From positions 62,001-126,000 of the forward strand of contig JBGVCG010000020.1 of NCBI GenBank assembly GCA_045226255.1: DNA of 64,000 bases, given 5' to 3'. This DNA comes from UBA1181 sp045226255. Lineage in GTDB: Bacteria > Bacteroidota > Bacteroidia > Bacteroidales > Paludibacteraceae. The translations under genes and the position numbers were made by a program. The notes below the pieces were generated by a model. That model saw nothing but the letters and a program-made list of their open reading frames with translations. It had not been told where the DNA came from and made no database searches. Positions 9,113 to 17,782 of the stretch are shown in pieces (the stretch's first letter is position 1; each line of letters begins with the position of its first letter).

Positions 9113-9706
9113 ATGAAACGGATCATCAGGACGTTAATCATCTGTGCCGCCATAGCCGGAATAGCCATCGTCTCTGTGCATGCCGTCGGAAAGAACGATT
9201 CCGTACAGACCGTGACGACGGTTCGTCCCGCCAAGTGGGCGGAACCAATAGCCCTGGCTGGCGTACCGAACCTGCACAAGGTCTCGGACGGACTCTACCG
9301 CAGCGCCCAGCCTACGAGCGAGGGAATGGCCAACCTCGCGGCGATGGGGATAAAGACGGTCATCAACCTACGTGACAGGCATTCCGACTTGGATGAGATA
9401 GGCGACCTACCACTGCAAGCGAAGCGCATCGATATATTCACGGGCCACATGAAGGATGAGTACGTCAAGGAGTTCCTTGCAATCGTGGACGACCCGAACA
9501 ACGCTCCCGTCTTGGTGCATTGCCAGCACGGAGCGGACCGGACAGGGACCATGTGCGCCATGTACCGCATCCTACGCCAAGGATGGACACCGGACGAAGC
9601 GATAGAGGAAATGAAGAACGGAGGATATAACTACCACTCTATCTGGTCGAACATTCCCCGATTCATCCGCAAATCCGCCGCACGTCTTAGTGACCAGAAG
9701 AAATAG
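9113..9706 (+). CDS. Exported dual-specificity/tyrosine-phosphatase-like protein
   Basis: A 197-residue cysteine phosphatase with an N-terminal hydrophobic export signal (MKRIIRTLIICAAIAGIAIV). The catalytic P-loop is VHCQHGADRTG (HCx5R, Cys about 137, Arg about 143). It is preceded by LYRSAQPTSEGM and INLRDR, typical of the DSP/PTP subgroup related to plant and fungal SIW14. A putative general acid lies in the segment between INLRDR and the P-loop. Export suggests it acts in the periplasm or outside, unlike cytosolic relatives; the substrate (phosphoprotein, phosphoinositide or inositol phosphate) is open. I chose the ATG at 9113 over 9092 so that the signal peptide begins directly. Confidence 0.82.
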   Translation: MKRIIRTLIICAAIAGIAIVSVHAVGKNDSVQTVTTVRPAKWAEPIALAGVPNLHKVSDGLYRSAQPTSEGMANLAAMGIKTVINLRDRHSDLDEIGDLPLQAKRIDIFTGHMKDEYVKEFLAIVDDPNNAPVLVHCQHGADRTGTMCAMYRILRQGWTPDEAIEEMKNGGYNYHSIWSNIPRFIRKSAARLSDQKK

Positions 9707-9739
9707 AATCTTATAGAAACATTTTATATACCCAACGTT

Positions 9740-10588
9740 ATGAATCGGACATCAGCCTTCAAATTGTTCCTCATCGGATTGCTGAGCCTTACGACGAACG
9801 TCATGGCACAGGCCCAAGCGAAGTCGGACTCCATGGCGAAATTCGGGATATCCATTCCAGATGCCTATAGCATAACGACTATCAACTCATCTAAAATCGG
9901 GTTCATGACACAACAGAAATCCAAGAGCTCGAACACTCGTTACATACTGGTGGAAAATGGAAGAATAGACTCGATAGGGAAAAAACGCACAGGCACATAC
10001 ATGGGCAATGATGTTTTTGAGATACAAAGTCTATTCCTCGCCCCTGATGCAGGTGTGGACACCATCAAAATAATGGTACAAGATGCGCAAAACAATGTCT
10101 ACCAGACATATAGTTTCCCGAGGAATCCCAGCATTCTCACATTCACAGGAGTCGATAAGAAGGGAAATCCACAGTCCGTATCCATCATACATGAATGGAG
10201 GGGAAACAACAAGATTGTACTACAACGCACACAAGCATATGCCTTCATTTATTTCAGGGATTTCACCAAAAGAGTCGTTCGCTCAGGAGCGCCACTCGAC
10301 TTGAACCAACCCATCCGTGTCAAAGCCTTTTTCAACGGAGAAGAGGTCGACATCAAGTCTTTCTCATTAAGGGATTTCGAATATAACCCTAACTATCTCA
10401 CGTTCACCACACACAAGCCTCTATTGGACGTCCGCTCAGTTACACAATTCAGAATGCAACTAGAGCGAATGAGAACTCTATATTTAGTCATTTTAGATCA
10501 ATCAGGCAGTAAAGACGGAGAAAAAATCGAGTATCCATTTTTTGAAATCGCCTACGAAGATTTTTATCCAACCACACAAACAGAATAA
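9740..10588 (+). CDS. Exported hypothetical protein
   Basis: A 282-residue protein with a clear signal peptide (FKLFLIGLLSLTTNVMAQA) and no later membrane segment, so it is probably periplasmic or secreted. The mature part is rich in beta-prone stretches and resembles no family I can name. It lies 33 bases after the exported phosphatase on the same strand, so the two are probably cotranscribed. It is the obvious candidate partner or substrate, but this is inferred from position alone. Confidence 0.65.
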   Translation: MNRTSAFKLFLIGLLSLTTNVMAQAQAKSDSMAKFGISIPDAYSITTINSSKIGFMTQQKSKSSNTRYILVENGRIDSIGKKRTGTYMGNDVFEIQSLFLAPDAGVDTIKIMVQDAQNNVYQTYSFPRNPSILTFTGVDKKGNPQSVSIIHEWRGNNKIVLQRTQAYAFIYFRDFTKRVVRSGAPLDLNQPIRVKAFFNGEEVDIKSFSLRDFEYNPNYLTFTTHKPLLDVRSVTQFRMQLERMRTLYLVILDQSGSKDGEKIEYPFFEIAYEDFYPTTQTE

Positions 10589-10658
10589 GCGAAGGAGAGG
10601 ATGATTGAACCTATCAATCATTCTATGAGTAGTTCAAAAGACCCTGGCAGTCTGTGAC

Positions 10659-10683
10659 AAAAAAAGGCGTTTGGTTAAACGCC
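10659..10683 (-). terminator. Rho-independent terminator overlapping the DUF4491 stop codon
   Basis: GGCGTTT (10666-10672) pairs with AAACGCC (10677-10683) around a 4-base loop; minus-strand transcripts then run into seven T. The DUF4491 stop codon lies inside the hairpin, so the terminator is partly coding. Confidence 0.8.
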
Positions 10684-10989
10684 CTTGTCTTTTTTCTCTC
10701 TTTTCGGGAACCATCCCTTCTCCACCCTTTTCCGCTGGTCGAAAACCTCCTTGATGCTCCAGAAGCAGGAGAAGGCGACCACACCCAAGAGCGAGGAGAG
10801 AATCTGATCATCCGCCATCACGGAAAAGACGACGCAAACAATACCCGCCAAGAGGAACGCCCACCAGCACTTCACGCCGAAGTAATACTCCCCTTTGATC
10901 ACCAAAGGGTGGAAAAGTCCGATAATCAGGAAAGTAAGAAGGCCCACCAATAGGCCCAAACAATTATTTTCCGCAAGAAACTCCAACAT
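10675..10989 (-). CDS. DUF4491 family small membrane protein
   Basis: A 104-residue protein with three hydrophobic segments and the conserved DUF4491 string LIIGLFHPLVIKGEYYFG followed by KCWWAFLLAGI. The C-terminus is strongly basic (about residues 85-104). Function is unknown. It is found across Bacteroidetes and Firmicutes. It begins 7 bases after the obg stop codon and is the last gene of the ksgA-corA-obg operon, closed by a hairpin that overlaps its own stop codon. Confidence 0.88.
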   Translation of the reverse strand: MLEFLAENNCLGLLVGLLTFLIIGLFHPLVIKGEYYFGVKCWWAFLLAGIVCVVFSVMADDQILSSLLGVVAFSCFWSIKEVFDQRKRVEKGWFPKREKKDKGV

Positions 10990-10996
10990 ACGTCAC

Positions 10997-12103
10997 CTAT
11001 TTTTCGTCATCCCACTCGATTTCAATATCATCCCCCATCTCCTCGTCCTCCTCATCCTCATAGTCATCCACCTCCATCGGACGGTGCGTCATGGTCATGT
11101 GACGATCCACATCCTTGCTCAGCTCCTCCCAAAGCAGATCCTTCAGTTCCATCAGGCCCATGCCCGTGATGGAGGAGAAGAACACGCACGGGACATCCGT
11201 AGGCAACAGCTTGCGCATATCGTTCATCATATCCTCATCGATCATATCGCACTTAGAGATGCCCAGCACACGCTGTTTCTTCAGCAATTCAGGGTTATAC
11301 TGTTCCAATTCGTTCAGCAAGATCTCATACTCCTTCATGATATCCTCCGAATCGCAAGGAATCAGGAAAAGGAGGATAGCGTTCCGCTCGATATGGCGGA
11401 GGAAACGCAACCCAATGCCACGTCCCTCCGAAGCACCTTCGATGATACCAGGGATATCCGCCATGGCGAAAGACTTCTGGTCTCGGTAGGCGACGATACC
11501 CAAGTTAGGCTCCAGCGTCGTGAACGGGTAATTAGCGATCTTAGGCTTAGCGGCCGTCACAGCGGAAAGCAGCGTGGACTTACCAGCGTTCGGGAAACCC
11601 ACGAGACCGACATCCGCCAGCACCTTCAGCTCAAGGATCACATTCTTCTCGATGGCAGGTTCGCCAGGCTGGGCGAAACGAGGCGTCTGGTTCGTGGCCG
11701 ATTTGAAATGCCAGTTGCCCAAGCCACCACGGCCACCCTTCAGCAGGATCACCTCCTGTCCGTCCGAAGTGACATCGCAGAGGAATTCGCCTGTGTCCGC
11801 ATCGTAGACCACCGTACCGCAAGGCACCTCGATGATCCTGTCCTTGCCATCCGCACCGAAGCTACGGCTCTGGCTACCATTCTCACCATTGCCCGCCATG
11901 ATATGCTTTTCGAACTTCAGGTGGATCAACGTCCAATAATCTTTGTTTCCACGCAGGATGATATGGCCACCACGACCACCGTCACCACCGTCAGGTCCAC
12001 CCTTAGGGATATACTTCTCACGGCGCAGATGAGCGGAGCCTGCCCCACCCTTGCCCGACCGGCAATAGATCTTCACGTAATCGACAAAGTTCGTTTCAGC
12101 CAT
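10997..12103 (-). CDS. obg: Obg GTPase (ObgE/CgtA)
   Basis: A 368-residue ribosome-associated GTPase needed for late 50S assembly and stress control. The glycine-rich Obg domain (residues about 5-160, with GGPDGGDGGRGG) comes first. It is followed by the G domain: P-loop GFPNAGKS at about 169-176, G2 around YPFTT, G3 DIPGIIEGASEGRGIG, and G4 in the form SKCD instead of the textbook NKxD. The C-terminus is a short acidic tail (DDYEDEEDEEMGDD) with no OCT domain. It sits 24 bases after corA on the same strand. Confidence 0.96.
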   Translation of the reverse strand: MAETNFVDYVKIYCRSGKGGAGSAHLRREKYIPKGGPDGGDGGRGGHIILRGNKDYWTLIHLKFEKHIMAGNGENGSQSRSFGADGKDRIIEVPCGTVVYDADTGEFLCDVTSDGQEVILLKGGRGGLGNWHFKSATNQTPRFAQPGEPAIEKNVILELKVLADVGLVGFPNAGKSTLLSAVTAAKPKIANYPFTTLEPNLGIVAYRDQKSFAMADIPGIIEGASEGRGIGLRFLRHIERNAILLFLIPCDSEDIMKEYEILLNELEQYNPELLKKQRVLGISKCDMIDEDMMNDMRKLLPTDVPCVFFSSITGMGLMELKDLLWEELSKDVDRHMTMTHRPMEVDDYEDEEDEEMGDDIEIEWDDEK

Positions 12104-12127
12104 AATGACACAGAGGATATTAAACGT

Positions 12128-13096
12128 TTACAACCAATTCTTTTTCTTAAACCAAACGACGACGCCAATGCTTACCAGCACCATGGAGATCAGTGCGGCA
12201 GGATAGCCGTAAAACCAATGCAGCTCAGGCATGAACTCGAAGTTCATACCATAGATGCTCGCGATCAACGTCGGCGGCGTGAATATCACGGATACCAAGG
12301 TGAATATCTTGATGATCTTATTCTGTTCGATGTTAACCAAACCGAGGAACGTATCCTGGAGGTAATCCAGACGATCGAAACCGAATTTGATGTGTTCGAC
12401 CAATGAATTGATATCCTTAATCACCATGTTCAAGCGAGGTTTCAAGTCCTCCGGCACCAAGTCACTACGCAGGATACTAGAGACGACGCGGTGCTTATCC
12501 ACCACATTCTCACGCAAGTGCATGACACGCTCCTGCATATTCTTGATTTCCAAGAGGACATCCTCATTGACATCCTCAGCCACCGTCAAGGTCTGGCTTA
12601 ACTGGGTGATCGCCGAAGTAGCGTCCTCGATCATGTCGGCGTCATATTCGACACGAGTCTCCAGCAGGGCGACGAAGATATGGAAGCCCGTCGGGTAGCT
12701 CTTCGGGTTAGCGAAAAGCTTCTTCACCGTATCGTTGAAGGATTTCAGATAATCATTCTCACGGACAGAAATCAGGAGTCCGTTCTTCAGGATGAAGGAG
12801 ACCGTCTCCTTCTCATATGAGTCCAACAAAAAGCTAGCGTTGGCCACCAGGGTATCGTCTGTCTCGATGAATCGGGACGACATCTCAATCTCTTCCATCT
12901 CCTCCTCTTCCTGGATATAGATCTTCAGGAACTGCTCCAACTGAGACTCCGTATCCGGGGCGACATGGTTCAAATCGATCCACACAAAATTATTCAGAGG
13001 GACCTCCTTCAAGATTGCGATGTCCCTTGCGATCTTCAACCGTCCGTTATCAAAATAGAACAGTCTGACTTGCTGTATACCTTTACTCTCCTCCAT
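12128..13096 (-). CDS. corA: CorA-family magnesium/cobalt transporter
   Basis: A 322-residue divalent-cation channel. A large cytosolic alpha/beta and long-helix domain (residues about 1-260) precedes two C-terminal transmembrane helices. The selectivity motif YGMN follows the first of these (IASIYGMNFEFMPE), and the tail ends with a basic stretch. CorA pentamers take up Mg2+. The first codons overlap the last 14 bases of ksgA, so translation is probably coupled. Confidence 0.93.
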   Translation of the reverse strand: MEESKGIQQVRLFYFDNGRLKIARDIAILKEVPLNNFVWIDLNHVAPDTESQLEQFLKIYIQEEEEMEEIEMSSRFIETDDTLVANASFLLDSYEKETVSFILKNGLLISVRENDYLKSFNDTVKKLFANPKSYPTGFHIFVALLETRVEYDADMIEDATSAITQLSQTLTVAEDVNEDVLLEIKNMQERVMHLRENVVDKHRVVSSILRSDLVPEDLKPRLNMVIKDINSLVEHIKFGFDRLDYLQDTFLGLVNIEQNKIIKIFTLVSVIFTPPTLIASIYGMNFEFMPELHWFYGYPAALISMVLVSIGVVVWFKKKNWL

Positions 13097-13910
13097 CTCC
13101 CTTTTGTTTTTTTAGGTCCACCGGATCCTCCGGCAATGATTTTTCGACAAGATTCGTCAAATCGACGAACTCCTGCACAGACAACTGCTCCGGTCGTTTC
13201 GTGAAGACGACATCGGAGAACACCGGGTTATCCTTGCCCAAGAGCGGTTGAAGAGAATTGCGCAACATCTTCCTGCGTTGGTTGAAGGCGGTCTTGACGA
13301 CGCGGACGAACAAAGCCTCGTCGCACCCCAAGTTACGCACGCCGTTTCTCCTCATGCGGATAACCGCGGACTTGACCTTCGGGGGAGGGTCGAACACGTG
13401 TTCATGCACCGTGAAGAGATACTCGATATCATAAAACGCCTGAAGCAACACGCTCAGGATTCCATAGGCCTTGCAGCCTTGTTTGGAAGCCATACGTTCC
13501 GCCACCTCCTTCTGTATCATGCCCGAGCAGACAGGGATACGGTCGCGGTATTCCAACACCTTGAAGAAGATTTGGCTGGATATATTGTACGGATAATTAC
13601 CAATCACATAGAAATCGCCGGTCGGATAGACCTTGTTCAGATCGAGTTTCAGGAAATCCTCCGCCAGGATTCTGCCATTCAATGCAGGGAAATTAACGTT
13701 CAGGTAGTCTACGGATTCCTTGTCCAGTTCCACCACTTTTAGATCAATCTGCTCATTCTGAAGCAAATATTGGGTAAGGACTCCCATACCAGGTCCCACT
13801 TCCAAAACCTGAGTAGGTGAGTTCACACCTAAACTGTCAGCAATTGCCCGAGCAATGTTTTGATCCTTCAAAAAGTGTTGCCCGAGAGACTTCTTGGGCG
13901 TAACTGTCAT
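13083..13910 (-). CDS. ksgA: 16S rRNA dimethyladenosine transferase KsgA (RsmA)
   Basis: A 275-residue SAM-dependent enzyme that dimethylates two adjacent adenosines in the 3'-terminal hairpin of 16S rRNA during 30S assembly. Motifs seen are KKSLGQHFLKD at the N-terminus, the SAM-binding EVGPGMGVLT, and the adenine-methylase motif GNYPYNISS (N-x-P-Y). Length and C-terminal helical domain are normal. It is the first gene of the minus-strand operon, with a TATCTTCG -7-like box about 35 bases upstream. The basic tail (KKQKGDGGE) overlaps the corA start. Confidence 0.96.
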   Translation of the reverse strand: MTVTPKKSLGQHFLKDQNIARAIADSLGVNSPTQVLEVGPGMGVLTQYLLQNEQIDLKVVELDKESVDYLNVNFPALNGRILAEDFLKLDLNKVYPTGDFYVIGNYPYNISSQIFFKVLEYRDRIPVCSGMIQKEVAERMASKQGCKAYGILSVLLQAFYDIEYLFTVHEHVFDPPPKVKSAVIRMRRNGVRNLGCDEALFVRVVKTAFNQRRKMLRNSLQPLLGKDNPVFSDVVFTKRPEQLSVQEFVDLTNLVEKSLPEDPVDLKKQKGDGGE

Positions 13911-13944
13911 AATCCATCTTATTTTTCGTTAAAATTTGGTAGCG

Positions 13945-13952
13945 CGAAGATA
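13945..13952 (-). promoter_or_regulatory. -7 element for the ksgA operon
   Basis: Minus-strand TATCTTCG, a TAnnTTCG variant of the Bacteroidetes -7 box, 35 bases before the ksgA ATG. The -33 box is not clear. Confidence 0.45.
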
Positions 13953-13994
13953 CAATTTTTCATCAGGAATCACAATAGGAAAAATAAATATTAG

Positions 13995-14002
13995 TAATTT
14001 TG
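13995..14002 (+). promoter_or_regulatory. -7 element immediately before the flippase-like gene
   Basis: TAATTTTG matches TAnnTTTG exactly and ends only 5 bases before the first possible ATG (14008). This implies a leaderless message or a start at the second ATG (14020). Confidence 0.6.
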
Positions 14003-14007
14003 CATAA

Positions 14008-15009
14008 ATGATTGAGACAATGAAGAAAGAGCGGTTAAAGACAATTCTGAAAGTTTTATTCTCCTTGGGTTTAGGAGTATTCATATTCTGGTACGTATAC
14101 AAAGATTGGGACATTGACACATTGATGGAGAACCTTCGGGGCGTCAGAATCATCTGGATCATCATTCCTCTCTTCATCGCCCTACTGAGCCACTTCCTAC
14201 GCGCAGTAAGATGGAAAATGCTAATCGACCCGCTCGGGAAGAAGGTGAATCTCTGGAACATATATGGAGCCGTCATGGCCGGATATTGCATCAACTACGC
14301 TGTGCCAAGGGCTGGCGAGATCGCAAGATGTGGCTTAGTGAAGAAATACGAGGGCGTTCCCTTCACCGAACTGCTCGGCACACTCATCGTGGACAGAAGC
14401 GTGGACATCATCGTGGAGGGGTTCGTCATTCTCCTCACCATCGCCCTGCAATACTCCGAAATCATGCAATTGGCGGAGCAATACCACCTCATCGAGGGGG
14501 CTATCGGACTCTTATCCAACCCTATCACTTGGATCATCATCGTTTCACTCATCGCCTTACCGTTCCTATTCAGGAAGGCGATCAAGAACACGAAGATATA
14601 TGCGAAGATCAAAGAGCTGCTCTCGAATGTGGTCAACGGACTGAAATCCGTCCTGAAGCTGGAGCACAAGGGACTCTTCATCCTCTACTCCATCCTCATC
14701 TTCGTCGGCTACTACTTCATGTTCTACCTCTGCTTCTTCGCTTTCGACTATACGGAGAACCTGAGCATGCTCTGCGGACTATCCGCTTTCGTCATGGGTA
14801 GCCTCGGCATCATCGCCCCGGTACAGGGAGGTCTGGGCGCATGGCACGTCCTGGTAATCGGGACCCTCGTCATCTATGGTGTATTCGAAGACCAAGCCTG
14901 CTCATTCGCTCTCTTGGTTCACGGTTCTCAAACCCTTATGCTGATCTCTGTGGGCCTACTTGCCATGTTACTCATGTTCTACTTCAACAAGAAAAAAACG
15001 AAAGCATGA
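14008..15009 (+). CDS. Flippase-like/LPG-synthase transmembrane family protein (UPF0104)
   Basis: A protein of 333 residues (329 if it starts at 14020) with about eight hydrophobic segments, of the lysylphosphatidylglycerol-synthase TM / flippase-like family. Characteristic strings are LFIALLSHFLRAVRWKML, YCINYAVPRAGEIARC and LLGTLIVDRSVDIIVEG. There is no aminoacyl-transferase domain, so this is the membrane part only, as in many Bacteroidetes; the transported lipid is unknown. The stop codon overlaps the ATG of the following TPR gene (ATGA), so translation is coupled. Because the -7 promoter box ends at 14002, the start at 14020 may be the real one. Confidence 0.85.
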   Translation: MIETMKKERLKTILKVLFSLGLGVFIFWYVYKDWDIDTLMENLRGVRIIWIIIPLFIALLSHFLRAVRWKMLIDPLGKKVNLWNIYGAVMAGYCINYAVPRAGEIARCGLVKKYEGVPFTELLGTLIVDRSVDIIVEGFVILLTIALQYSEIMQLAEQYHLIEGAIGLLSNPITWIIIVSLIALPFLFRKAIKNTKIYAKIKELLSNVVNGLKSVLKLEHKGLFILYSILIFVGYYFMFYLCFFAFDYTENLSMLCGLSAFVMGSLGIIAPVQGGLGAWHVLVIGTLVIYGVFEDQACSFALLVHGSQTLMLISVGLLAMLLMFYFNKKKTKA

Positions 15010-17210
15010 CCAACAAAGAGATAGAGACACTCTACAGGGAGCTATGCGCACACGTGACGGAGAAGAGGCTCAAACCTGCGCTTGACTGCTTGCACACATT
15101 GCTGGAAATCAGGCAATCGGGCGACATGACGGACGAATGTCGCCGTCTGGAGACAACCTATCAATACATGCTTCAATACGCCCTCTCGGGCACGAAAGAC
15201 AAGGACCAAAAGAAGATATACGACCAACTGCGGACGGACATCCTGGAGTTGGCGGACCGCCTGCGGGAAGGCATATTCACCCAAAATGCGAGCAACTACC
15301 TCTATAGCAAGAAAAAAGATTTGGGAAGGCCTAGCCTACCCGACGCCGACGAGGTGAGGACGCGTCTCTCCGCAGAAAACATGAAACTACTGGCCCAATC
15401 ATTGGGAAGCAACCGGGAAGCCCTCCGCCAAAGGGAAACGTACGCCAACCGTCTATTCGACCTCATCTGGCTAAATGACAAAATGACGGAAGGGGAAGCC
15501 ATCGAAGTCAGCGACCTATGCACCGACGAGGACATCTATTGGGGAGAGCAATGCCTCCTCGTCTCCGCAGTGACCATCAGTCTGCTCCGCATCTTCGACG
15601 AGCGGAAATTCCTGATCCTCATAGACGCCTATGAACTGAACCCGTCCGAACAGGTCAGACAGAGAGCCATCATCGGCTTCGTGATCTGCGCCTACCTATA
15701 CAACAGCAGGCTCCCACTCTACTCCAACCTCCATGAACGCACACTCATCTGGGCGAAAGGACAAGGCGTGAGCGAAAACATACAGGAGATCTTCCTGCAG
15801 ATTATCCGTGGCAAAGAGACGGAAAAGATCACCCAAAAGATAAAAGAGGTCATCCTCCCCGAAATGGAGAAGATCACCCCGCTCATCAAACAGAAACTGA
15901 AGCTGGACGAGCTGATGAACTCTGGGAAACCCTCGGCGGACGCCAACCCTGAGTGGCAAGAGATGATGGATAAGAAGGGCATCACCGACAAGATACAGGA
16001 ACTCTCCGAAATGCAAATGGAAGGATCCGACGTGTTCCTAGGCACATTCAAGGAGATGAAATCATTCAGTTTCTTCGATGAAACCGCCAATTGGTTCAGG
16101 CCCTTCGACACCAACTCGAACATACCGGACTTCTTCGTTGGTGGCATGGCGGAATCGCTCTTCCACAGCGCATTGAGCAGTCCGATCTTCTGCGACTCGG
16201 ATAAATACTCCATGGTAATCGGACTCAACCACTTGCCCGACGACCAAAAGAAGGCGATGAGCCAATCCTTCAAAGAGGAGGCGGAACAACTGCAAGACCT
16301 CAGGGAAAGCCAAGCCTTGCCTAACGGGGACACAAGCCCCGGAATCATCGGGAAGCAATACCTGCATAACCTCTACCGGTTCCTGAAATTGGGACGGCAC
16401 AAGGAGGATTTCATCGACATATTCAAGCTAAAGCTACTCCTGCACAAGTCTTTTTACCTCCAGGAGTTATCCGGCAAGGAGAATATACTGCGCGCCATGG
16501 GCGAGCTCTATTTCAAGAAAGAATTCCACGAGGAGGCGAAAAACATCTTCGTTCTGCTACTCGACAGCCAACCCAACAACGCCGAACTGCTGCAGAAGTG
16601 CGGGTACTGTCTCCAAAAAGAGGGTAACTACGAAGAGGCGTTGCCCTACTACGAAAAAGCCGACACCATCAAGACAGGCAACGTATGGACCATCAAGAGA
16701 ATTGCCGCCTGTCACCGCAACATGCGCCACACGGAGCAAGCGTTGCGCTACTTCAGGGAAGCGGAGCGTCTCAACCCAGACGATCTGAACACCCAGCTGA
16801 ACATCGGGCACTGCCTGCTCGAAATGGAGAAATACGAGGAGGCGCTCAACGCTTTCTTCAAGGTGGAATACCTCTCCAGCAACAACGAGAAGGTGTGGAG
16901 ACCCATCGCATGGTGCGCTTTCGCCATCGGAAAATTGGAGCAGGCGGAGAAATATGCTACAAAGACGAAGGAAGAGCAACGTGACCAGCACGACTGGATG
17001 AACATCGGGCACATAGCCCTCTGCTTAGGGAAAATCGATGAAGCCGTCCGCTGCTATTCAGAGAGCATCAAAAAATTAGGTGGCGACAGCAAACGATTCG
17101 CCGAGATGCTGGAGGAAGACAAAGAATTGCTGCTGAAGAACCAGGCGGATGAAAACCTATTGCCGCTGGTCATCGACCAAGCCTACTTCAAGGCGGAGAA
17201 AAAACAATGA
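15006..17210 (+). CDS. TPR-repeat protein
   Basis: A 734-residue, apparently cytosolic protein with no signal peptide. The N-terminal two thirds is helical and unrecognised. From about residue 490 there are roughly six tetratricopeptide repeats (for example LQKCGYCLQKEGNYEEALPY, LNIGHCLLEMEKYEEALNAF), which usually form a protein-binding superhelix. The ATG at 15006 overlaps the stop codon of the upstream flippase-like gene (ATGA), which fixes the start and predicts a joint product, perhaps a membrane-associated complex. Similar long TPR proteins are common in Bacteroidales; their roles are unknown. An upstream in-frame extension to 14841 lies inside the previous gene and is not used. Confidence 0.82.
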   Translation: MTNKEIETLYRELCAHVTEKRLKPALDCLHTLLEIRQSGDMTDECRRLETTYQYMLQYALSGTKDKDQKKIYDQLRTDILELADRLREGIFTQNASNYLYSKKKDLGRPSLPDADEVRTRLSAENMKLLAQSLGSNREALRQRETYANRLFDLIWLNDKMTEGEAIEVSDLCTDEDIYWGEQCLLVSAVTISLLRIFDERKFLILIDAYELNPSEQVRQRAIIGFVICAYLYNSRLPLYSNLHERTLIWAKGQGVSENIQEIFLQIIRGKETEKITQKIKEVILPEMEKITPLIKQKLKLDELMNSGKPSADANPEWQEMMDKKGITDKIQELSEMQMEGSDVFLGTFKEMKSFSFFDETANWFRPFDTNSNIPDFFVGGMAESLFHSALSSPIFCDSDKYSMVIGLNHLPDDQKKAMSQSFKEEAEQLQDLRESQALPNGDTSPGIIGKQYLHNLYRFLKLGRHKEDFIDIFKLKLLLHKSFYLQELSGKENILRAMGELYFKKEFHEEAKNIFVLLLDSQPNNAELLQKCGYCLQKEGNYEEALPYYEKADTIKTGNVWTIKRIAACHRNMRHTEQALRYFREAERLNPDDLNTQLNIGHCLLEMEKYEEALNAFFKVEYLSSNNEKVWRPIAWCAFAIGKLEQAEKYATKTKEEQRDQHDWMNIGHIALCLGKIDEAVRCYSESIKKLGGDSKRFAEMLEEDKELLLKNQADENLLPLVIDQAYFKAEKKQ

Positions 17211-17217
17211 TTTTTTC

Positions 17218-17248
17218 TTGTTTAATCACACTCATTTTACTATATTTG
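17218..17248 (+). promoter_or_regulatory. Promoter of the mini-sorting-protein/FISUMP tandem
   Basis: TTG (17218-17220) and TATATTTG (17241-17248) are separated by 20 bases, an excellent Bacteroidetes promoter. It begins directly after the TPR stop codon. Confidence 0.75.
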
Positions 17249-17279
17249 AAACAATTACTTAAACAAAATGGCCTAAGGT

Positions 17280-17765
17280 ATGTGGACAATAAAAAAAACA
17301 CTCATCTTGCTGCTTCTTTCGCTCGGAGCAATATACGTAAACGCAAACGTGAAATACATGACGATTGAGCAGAAAAACGGAGAGAGGCTCAGTTTCCTTC
17401 TTGCGGACAATCCCGAGATTACATACAATGAAGAGAAGCAATTGGTTGTGAACGGCAATGCGGAGACGAGTTTCGTCCTCAGCGATGTAAAGAACTACCA
17501 TTTCACTGAAAACGACGAGACGTCCAAAACGGATGTGAAAAACACGACTTCGGTTGGGTTACGCATCATCAGCATGGACAATCAAACGATTCGGATTGAG
17601 AACGCCCCCGCATCCGCTATTATCAGGATCACAGATATGAATGGTATTTCCTGGAAGAGCACCACCGTCGATAATACAGGAACCGCCACAATCAGCCTAC
17701 CCCAGTCACAAGGAGTCTATGTGCTTTCCGTTGGCAACCAATCCATTAAAGTCATCAGAAAATAA
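17280..17765 (+). CDS. Small exported protein with T9SS-like C-terminal domain
   Basis: A 161-residue exported protein. After the signal peptide (KKTLILLLLSLGAIYVNA) comes a short N-terminal domain (VKYMTIEQKNGERLSFLLAD, then an ITYNEEKQLVVNG strand). A C-terminal region (about 95-161) is built like a type A T9SS sorting domain, with QTIRIENAPASAIIRITDMNG, GVYVLSV and a final KVIRK. The same two-part plan is found in the protein at 59044-59514. It seems to be little more than the shared N-terminal domain fused to a sorting domain. It lies 17 bases before the FISUMP gene and is probably cotranscribed with it. Confidence 0.72.
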   Translation: MWTIKKTLILLLLSLGAIYVNANVKYMTIEQKNGERLSFLLADNPEITYNEEKQLVVNGNAETSFVLSDVKNYHFTENDETSKTDVKNTTSVGLRIISMDNQTIRIENAPASAIIRITDMNGISWKSTTVDNTGTATISLPQSQGVYVLSVGNQSIKVIRK

Positions 17766-17782
17766 ACATTCAAAGGAATCCC

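Noticed and set aside
10895..12406. Long open frame on the plus strand opposite obg (about 500 codons)
   Set aside because: It lies wholly opposite obg and the end of corA, both certain genes, and the translation is rich in His, Arg and Gln without any domain; it is an antisense shadow of codon bias.
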